A stretch of 11,001 nt of DNA, taken from positions 1 to 11,001 of the forward strand of contig JAQTSP010000056.1 in NCBI GenBank assembly GCA_028711205.1, given 5' to 3'. The DNA comes from Eubacteriales bacterium. Its GTDB lineage: Bacteria > Bacillota > Clostridia > Christensenellales > SZUA-584. Below the pieces are notes generated by a model. The model saw only the letters and a program-made list of their open reading frames with translations. It was not told where the DNA came from and did no database searches. Positions 6,649 through 11,001 of the stretch are shown here, one piece after another (within the stretch, counting starts at the first letter, position 1; every line of letters starts with the position of its first letter). The position numbers and the translations under genes were made by a program.

Positions 6649-8079
6649 CTAATTTATCGTTTCTTTCTCTATTTTATCCTGAAACAAGAAATGCAGTTCG
6701 AGGCGGCTATTGACATTTAACTTATCGTAAATATTACGACAATGGACTTTAACTGTAGCCGGAGTTATATGCAGCATTTCGGATATCTGCAAATTGGAAT
6801 ATCCTTTTAAGTACAGTTCAACGATTTCGTTTTCACGCGAGGTAAGTTGCGCAGTTGTTACTTGAGAAAATATACATTTAGAATCGGGTTCGCCCGGATA
6901 GTATACGGCATTGCCTGTGTCTTTTGGGGATTTTCGTTTTATTGCCGGCAGGATCCTTTGATCGATCGCACGTATAAATGGTGCCATAAGTATGCATACG
7001 GCAATCATAGCGAGGGAGGTAAGAGCATAGATGATCGTATAGAGGCTCTGAAACCTGACATAAAGGTAATGGGAAAAAGCAAATGCACCGGATATTGAAA
7101 GGCCGAAAACGAAGACAAAACCCATAAACACCCTTTTATCAGGATATGCGTTTGAAATCGATGCCGCAGTAACAAAAAGGAATACATATATTATGTCCGA
7201 TATTCCGAAAAATACCATATCGAAACCTTCAAATGACTTAAGGCCGCTCTCGGCCGCTACCGATAATATGAAATGGATTATCGCCGTAAAGAGAAAGATA
7301 TACAGGGAAACAGATACGGGAAGCTTTTTATGCACAAACATCCAGTACGCAGCCAAAGCCATAATAAATCCGCCCGCAAAATACAGGTAGTAATCGGTAG
7401 CGTAAGAACCGGTTTCTTTGACGGACAGCGTAAACGCGCAATTCATCCTTTCAAATATTATCAAAGCAAAAAGCGCGAATATACCAGCAAATGCCAATAG
7501 AGGAGTCTTTGAACCTTTATTTTTCTTAATATTAATCTTTGTATCGCTGTATTCGTCCTTCTTAATGAATCTGCTGAAATACGCAATAACGGCGAGCACT
7601 GCCGCAGCCATGATAATGTACGGCAGTTTTGCTGTGCCGTCTGAGACAAGGACCGCAGCCAGAGAACATACCGGCTTTGCTATAAGAAAAGCGACTATAA
7701 ACACGACCTGTTCTCTGTTTGTTAAACCGTAGGCATAGATATACAGAAAAGAGGCAGTTAAAAGCGCAGACCCGGTTGAAAGCAGAATGGAAGTAATATA
7801 TATATAGTTCTGATTAAAAATGATTAAAGCCGTAATACCTGCCGCACAAAGCGGAATCGCTGACCATATTAAGCGATTAATATGCTCTTTTTGCTTCAAC
7901 AGCAACAGGGAAACAGGAATTAAAACACAGAACAGACCGGAGAAAAGGATAGTGGAAAGTTCGCTGATTTGGTTTTCGAAGCCTATAAGGCCTATTCTGT
8001 AACTGAAACGGACACAAAGCATGATCCACAGTACCCAAAGAATAACGAAAATCTGCTTTGCACGGCTTTTATGCTTCAT
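6649..8079 (-). CDS. Membrane-embedded LuxR-family transcriptional regulator (about 12 TM helices + C-terminal HTH)
   Basis: A 476-residue protein joining a large membrane domain to a C-terminal LuxR/GerE-type DNA-binding domain. The start ATG has GAGGTG (8094-8089) 9 bases upstream. About twelve hydrophobic segments fill residues 8-367 (roughly 8-24, 43-61, 71-88, 92-116, 125-145, 152-169, 193-210, 229-249, 258-276, 286-309, 317-337, 343-367), giving an MFS-like layout. A cytoplasmic linker (about 368-408) leads to the HTH domain at 409-467, with LTSRENEIVELYLKGYSNLQ (412-431) and the recognition helix region ITPATVKVHCRNIYDKL (438-454). This combination is known from Bacillota and from gut Actinomycetota such as Eggerthellaceae, where such proteins are thought to sense a ligand and control adjacent genes. 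The ligand here is unknown. It is divergent from the 8304 operon and shares with it a palindrome, so it probably controls that operon and perhaps itself. Confidence 0.9.
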   Translation of the reverse strand: MKHKSRAKQIFVILWVLWIMLCVRFSYRIGLIGFENQISELSTILFSGLFCVLIPVSLLLLKQKEHINRLIWSAIPLCAAGITALIIFNQNYIYITSILLSTGSALLTASFLYIYAYGLTNREQVVFIVAFLIAKPVCSLAAVLVSDGTAKLPYIIMAAAVLAVIAYFSRFIKKDEYSDTKINIKKNKGSKTPLLAFAGIFALFALIIFERMNCAFTLSVKETGSYATDYYLYFAGGFIMALAAYWMFVHKKLPVSVSLYIFLFTAIIHFILSVAAESGLKSFEGFDMVFFGISDIIYVFLFVTAASISNAYPDKRVFMGFVFVFGLSISGAFAFSHYLYVRFQSLYTIIYALTSLAMIAVCILMAPFIRAIDQRILPAIKRKSPKDTGNAVYYPGEPDSKCIFSQVTTAQLTSRENEIVELYLKGYSNLQISEMLHITPATVKVHCRNIYDKLNVNSRLELHFLFQDKIEKETIN

Positions 8080-8101
8080 GGTTTTTCACACCTCGCAATC
8101 A

Positions 8102-8130
8102 ATTATATTCCATTTGACAGGCCAATTCAA
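8102..8130 (-). promoter_or_regulatory. Predicted promoter of the LuxR-type regulator gene
   Basis: On the minus strand TTGAAT (8130-8125) and a perfect TATAAT (8107-8102) are 17 bases apart. Transcription would start near 8095, immediately before the ribosome binding site, giving a leader of only about 16 bases. The palindrome at 8142-8161 lies 11 bases upstream of the -35 box, with its centre near -56, a position compatible with activation as well as with divergent control. Confidence 0.65.
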
Positions 8131-8141
8131 TATTTCGGGAA

Positions 8142-8161
8142 AATACCACCCGGGTGGTATT
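8142..8161. promoter_or_regulatory. Perfect 20-bp palindrome, candidate operator of the LuxR-type regulator
   Basis: The half-site AATACCACCC is followed without a spacer by its exact reverse complement. It sits between the two predicted divergent promoters and outside both predicted transcripts, so it is more likely a DNA site for a dimeric protein than an RNA hairpin. The HTH protein encoded next to it is the obvious candidate. Single half-site-like ATACC (8182-8186) and GGTAT (8235-8239) occur further towards the plus-strand gene. Confidence 0.7.
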
Positions 8162-8167
8162 GATAAT

Positions 8168-8195
8168 TTGCCAGTCTTTGCATACCATTGATAAT
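8168..8195 (+). promoter_or_regulatory. Predicted promoter of the envelope-protein operon
   Basis: TTGCCA (8168-8173) and GATAAT (8190-8195) are 16 bases apart; transcription would begin near 8202 with a leader of about 100 bases. The -35 box begins 6 bases after the palindrome at 8142-8161, placing the palindrome centre near -50. A weaker alternative -35 (TTGATA, 8160-8165) overlaps the palindrome edge. Confidence 0.45.
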
Positions 8196-8303
8196 GAATG
8201 TGATTGCGATGATAGTATCAAACAGAAGTATCCAGGTATAACGGAGAGAAAAATCACAATATCTTATTGCTAATAACGATATATATGGACAGGAGGAATA
8301 AAT

Positions 8304-9845
8304 ATGCGTCGGATGGTCTCAATGTTTGTGGTGGTGATTATCCTTGTTTTTTCTATACCTTCGGTACTGGCCGCCGAGCCCAGAACATCGCTGATGGATA
8401 TCGCTATAATCACCGAAGAGGCGACCCATTTATTTTCTATAGGCTGGGAAAGGGGCGACCTGAGCGTCACCCTTATAGCGCCCGACGGTACGAGGATACC
8501 GCAAGACGATCCTCCCGCGGGAGTAACGGTTGCCACGAGCGACCGTATCATCGTTTTTAGGGTTGAGAATGCACAGCCGGGGCTTTGGAAAGCGGAGCTA
8601 AAGGAATACGACAACGGCAAGATTGGGGTTGTTACCCAGATACTAATTAAACCCCTGTTAGTGGAGAACGTTGCCGCCCGGCAGGACGGAGGCGACATCC
8701 TGGTGGATTTTGCTCTTTCCGGAGAGAAGAATAAAAGCTGCGATTATGACGTGTATCTGACATTGGACGGAAAGTACCAAAACGGGCGGTTGATTAAAAG
8801 CGGTACGTCCGAAACCGGAGAAACGGTAAGCATACGCTGCCCTGGGGACGACGTAAGCAGTTATGATAACTGGTGCGTCTCAGTATATGCAGAATGCATT
8901 TCGGGCGGATTCACGGATTTTCATTCTGCTATCTCGGAGCCATTTACATTTTCCAATCCGGATGCGCCCGGACAAGTTAAGGAACTTAAGGCAACGCTGA
9001 CCGAAGACAGCATCCGCATCGAATGGCAGCCCCCCGACGGCGAGATAACCGGTTATCTCGCGGTTTTATACGGAGAGGACGGAAGCGTTGCGCATTCAGT
9101 TTCGCTCGGCGCAGACCAGACCGAGGCATTGCTTCCGCTTTTCGCAGAAGGTATGGTCAAGGCCGCAGTATCGTCAGTGCGAGAACCGGTCTGCGGTCTG
9201 CCGTCGTCGGTTTCTGTGAATACCGCCGTTACATTGTCATCAATAATCGGGTTTGATCTCCCCGAAATGCCTGAAGCCGCCGGTGGATATGTCGAACTCG
9301 CATATGACACCGGCGGGGCTTCAGTACCTTTGACGATAGATATAGACGGAGAGCAGGACTTGCGAACGCTTTCCGGCGCCGGTATGCTGCGGCTGGCGGT
9401 TCATAACGGCACGAACAGGATAACAATAAGCGCCGAGGAAGAAGACGGTATATGGGTATCCCAGAGCAAAAAGTGGATGATCGACCTGATACCGCCTGCG
9501 CTGCGTATTTATGAGGACTGGGATGCGATTGTGACGGCGGAGGAAAGCGTGCTGCTTGCAGGGAACGTTGACAACGCTGATGTAACGGTCAACGGCAGCA
9601 CGGTGCAGGTCGCATCAAACGGCAACTTCAGTCTGGAGGTGCCGCTTGAAATAGGCGTTAATCTGCTCAATATAACCGCTAGAGACGCTTCGGGCAACAC
9701 GACCGTATACGAGGCCCGCGTGACAAGGAAGGACGATACGCCGTTTCCATGGTGGCTGGCCGGCGGACTTCTTGCCGCGGCGATTGCTATAACGGTCTAT
9801 GCGCTATTGAAAAAAGGAGGGCTCGGGCATGAACGTCGTGTTTGA
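8304..9845 (+). CDS. Secreted, membrane-anchored multi-domain Ig/FnIII-like protein of unknown function
   Basis: A 513-residue protein with a Sec signal peptide (residues 1-23, cleavage likely at VLA|AEP) and one C-terminal membrane helix (about 483-502) followed by a short basic tail (KKGGLGHERRV). Most of the chain should therefore sit outside the cell, anchored in the membrane. It reads as serial beta-sandwich units: 31-117 (LSVTLIAPDGTRI and PGLWKAEL, like the domains that follow VWA modules), 118-215, a fibronectin-III-like unit about 221-310 (PDAPGQVKEL, IEWQPPDGEITGYLAVLYG), 315-395, and a glucodextranase-B/Ig-like unit about 398-475 (VTVNGSTVQV, GVNLLNITARDASGN). No catalytic motif was recognised. 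Five cysteines (146, 179, 191, 198, 297) lie outside. AGGAGG (8291-8296) is 7 bases before the ATG. It overlaps the next gene by 17 bases. A structural, adhesive or ligand-binding role is only a guess. Confidence 0.85.
   Translation: MRRMVSMFVVVIILVFSIPSVLAAEPRTSLMDIAIITEEATHLFSIGWERGDLSVTLIAPDGTRIPQDDPPAGVTVATSDRIIVFRVENAQPGLWKAELKEYDNGKIGVVTQILIKPLLVENVAARQDGGDILVDFALSGEKNKSCDYDVYLTLDGKYQNGRLIKSGTSETGETVSIRCPGDDVSSYDNWCVSVYAECISGGFTDFHSAISEPFTFSNPDAPGQVKELKATLTEDSIRIEWQPPDGEITGYLAVLYGEDGSVAHSVSLGADQTEALLPLFAEGMVKAAVSSVREPVCGLPSSVSVNTAVTLSSIIGFDLPEMPEAAGGYVELAYDTGGASVPLTIDIDGEQDLRTLSGAGMLRLAVHNGTNRITISAEEEDGIWVSQSKKWMIDLIPPALRIYEDWDAIVTAEESVLLAGNVDNADVTVNGSTVQVASNGNFSLEVPLEIGVNLLNITARDASGNTTVYEARVTRKDDTPFPWWLAGGLLAAAIAITVYALLKKGGLGHERRV
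9816..9820 (+). promoter_or_regulatory. Ribosome binding site of the overlapping TPR-like gene
   Basis: GGAGG inside the last codons of the preceding gene stands 8 bases before the ATG at 9829. It supports that start and a translational coupling of the two overlapping genes. Confidence 0.7.
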
Positions 9846-11001
9846 TCTGTTTTTAAAATCACCGGTGATACAGGTTTCCTTAGCGGTATTTATTGCAACG
9901 ATCGGCTTGTTCATTACGGCGGCGGTCCAGCACAGGCTCAGGAAACTGACGGCTATTGTGCTGGCGGCTGTCATGCTGGCCAGCGTTTCCGCCGGAGCGA
10001 TCGACGGGACCATACAGTATTTTGAAAAAACGAGCCGGACGCAAATGGCGCAGATGGAAAAAGATGCGCTGGCCAAGCTGGCTGCAGGAGACGCGGGGGA
10101 AGCATACAAACAGGCTGTAGATTCAATCATTGCGCAGCCCGACCGTCCCGGGGCGTGGCTCATAGCCGCGCGGGCGGCGCTGCTTGCGGGTGACCTTTCG
10201 GCCGCCGATCATTACTATGGACAGCTGCAAGGCCTGTCCGACGCCGATCTGGAAGATTGGAATATGACGGATGACGCGGACGAGATAAACGAATGGACAA
10301 ATCTCTCGCAATTGTCAAAGAGCGAGCAAAGGGATGCGGCGGGCGAGTTTTCCGAAACAGTACGGGAAAATATTGATGAACAGATAGGCATTCTTCCCGA
10401 CGTGCAGGAAGAGGCCGACAATTATGGTTCCCTGCTTGAGATGGAAGAGTTGCTTTACAATGCGCAGGAATCCGGCGACAACACGATAGACATTGACGAA
10501 TTGAATGCACAGTTGGAAGACCTTATGGATGAGCCCGGAGGGGAAGACGCGAGGGACATACTCATCGACTCCCTGGTCTGGCAGGAAGAATGGGATTCGC
10601 TACTGGAATGGCTGTTCGATGACGGGACAGAGGGGCTTATAGATATCGCTGAACTCGTTCTGGAAGGAACATTGCCCGAGGGAGAACTGGCCGACGCGCT
10701 TTCTGCGGATTCAGACAGCGACGCGGTTCAGGAACTGGCTGATGCGCTCTGGAATTTGCAAAACAGCGCCGGAGAAGACCGCGCGCGCCTTTACCTCAGG
10801 CTGAGCGAGCTGTACGTACAGCTGCTGGGCGATCCCGATCGGGCGCTGGAGATTATTATGCAGGCGCTGAACATGGGAATAGACCAGTTTGGGGGAGATC
10901 CAACTATTTTAAGGGAGCTTGTTAGTCTGCGCCTCCTGCTTGAAACATTGAGCGAAGGGCAGGCGGAAGATATTGTTACGGAATGGCTGGGCGGAGAGGC
11001 T
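9829..11001 (+). CDS. Acidic membrane protein with TPR-like helical domain (3' partial)
   Basis: An open frame of 391 codons running off the window. It starts at an ATG with GGAGG 8 bases upstream and overlaps the previous gene by 17 bases. Two hydrophobic helices are near the N terminus (about 13-33 and 39-58), separated by the basic loop QHRLRKL. The positive-inside rule would place that loop in the cytoplasm and the long C-terminal part outside, facing the Ig-like partner. Residues 73-135 (KLAAGDAGEAYKQAVDSIIA, then PGAWLIAARAALLAGDLSAA) and about 317-350 (DRARLYLRLSELYVQLLGDP) look like TPR helices. The segment 137-310 is very rich in Glu/Asp and Trp-containing helices. No enzyme motif was seen. 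The protein is probably a scaffold acting with the preceding gene product. The coding call is supported by uninterrupted frame, codon pattern and ribosome binding site; the function is unknown. Confidence 0.85.
   Translation, partial: MNVVFDLFLKSPVIQVSLAVFIATIGLFITAAVQHRLRKLTAIVLAAVMLASVSAGAIDGTIQYFEKTSRTQMAQMEKDALAKLAAGDAGEAYKQAVDSIIAQPDRPGAWLIAARAALLAGDLSAADHYYGQLQGLSDADLEDWNMTDDADEINEWTNLSQLSKSEQRDAAGEFSETVRENIDEQIGILPDVQEEADNYGSLLEMEELLYNAQESGDNTIDIDELNAQLEDLMDEPGGEDARDILIDSLVWQEEWDSLLEWLFDDGTEGLIDIAELVLEGTLPEGELADALSADSDSDAVQELADALWNLQNSAGEDRARLYLRLSELYVQLLGDPDRALEIIMQALNMGIDQFGGDPTILRELVSLRLLLETLSEGQAEDIVTEWLGGEA

Noticed and set aside
8159..8195. Direct repeat ATTGATAAT (8159-8167 and 8187-8195)
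   Set aside because: Nine AT-rich bases that overlap promoter-like sequence; not distinguishable from chance.
8270..8698. 142-codon minus-strand open frame
   Set aside because: Antisense to the strong plus-strand gene starting at 8304, which has signal peptide, ribosome binding site and domain structure; the antisense product shows none.
9804..10163. 119-codon minus-strand open frame, with neighbouring minus-strand frames up to 10510
   Set aside because: Shadows of the plus-strand TPR-like gene that is open from 9829 to the window end; low-complexity Ala/Ser translation and no good ribosome binding site.
1..11001. CRISPR array, tRNA or rRNA genes
   Set aside because: No regularly spaced repeats, no cloverleaf-like sequence and no rRNA-like stretch were seen on reading either strand.

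Overview
The window looks like a chromosomal segment of a low-to-moderate GC Gram-positive anaerobe (Bacillota, probably class Clostridia). The reasons are purine-rich GGAGG/AGGAGG ribosome binding sites before nearly every gene, AT-rich intergenic DNA, a hexameric-type glutamate dehydrogenase, RbsC-type sugar permeases and a membrane-embedded LuxR-family regulator. The species cannot be named from the sequence.

Region 1 (1-4557, + strand) is the 3' part of a carbohydrate catabolic operon whose beginning lies outside the window. It holds two RbsC/BPD_transp_2-type ABC permeases (the first cut by the window edge), two zinc-dependent medium-chain polyol/alcohol dehydrogenases and a PfkB-family sugar kinase, with gaps of 4, 60, 24 and 23 bases. 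The simplest reading is uptake of a polyol or sugar alcohol, oxidation to a ketose, and phosphorylation of the ketose (fructokinase-like). The two dehydrogenases carry different cofactor fingerprints: the second has the Asp typical of NAD use, the first lacks it.

Region 2 (4558-6046) is a monocistronic-looking glutamate dehydrogenase gene with its own near-consensus promoter (4648-4676).

Region 3 (6047-6648) has no intact gene. It holds an AT-rich spacer, a long hairpin followed by T6 (probable terminator), and the decayed remains of a tyrosine recombinase (integrase) on the minus strand. The remnant spans three reading frames, with two single-base frameshifts and both ends missing: a scar of a lost mobile element.

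Region 4 (6649-11001) is a divergent locus. On the minus strand is a regulator with about 12 membrane helices and a C-terminal LuxR DNA-binding domain. On the plus strand is an operon of a secreted, membrane-anchored multi-domain beta-sandwich (Ig/FnIII-like) protein and an overlapping, very acidic membrane protein with TPR-like helices that runs off the window. Between them a perfect 20-bp palindrome (8142-8161) lies between two good divergent promoters, which makes it the natural candidate operator of the LuxR-type protein. The plus-strand genes here are clearly more GC-rich (sampled 60-base stretches 55-57%) than the polyol operon (32-35%). This regulator-operator-envelope gene set is the least explained and most interesting part of the window.
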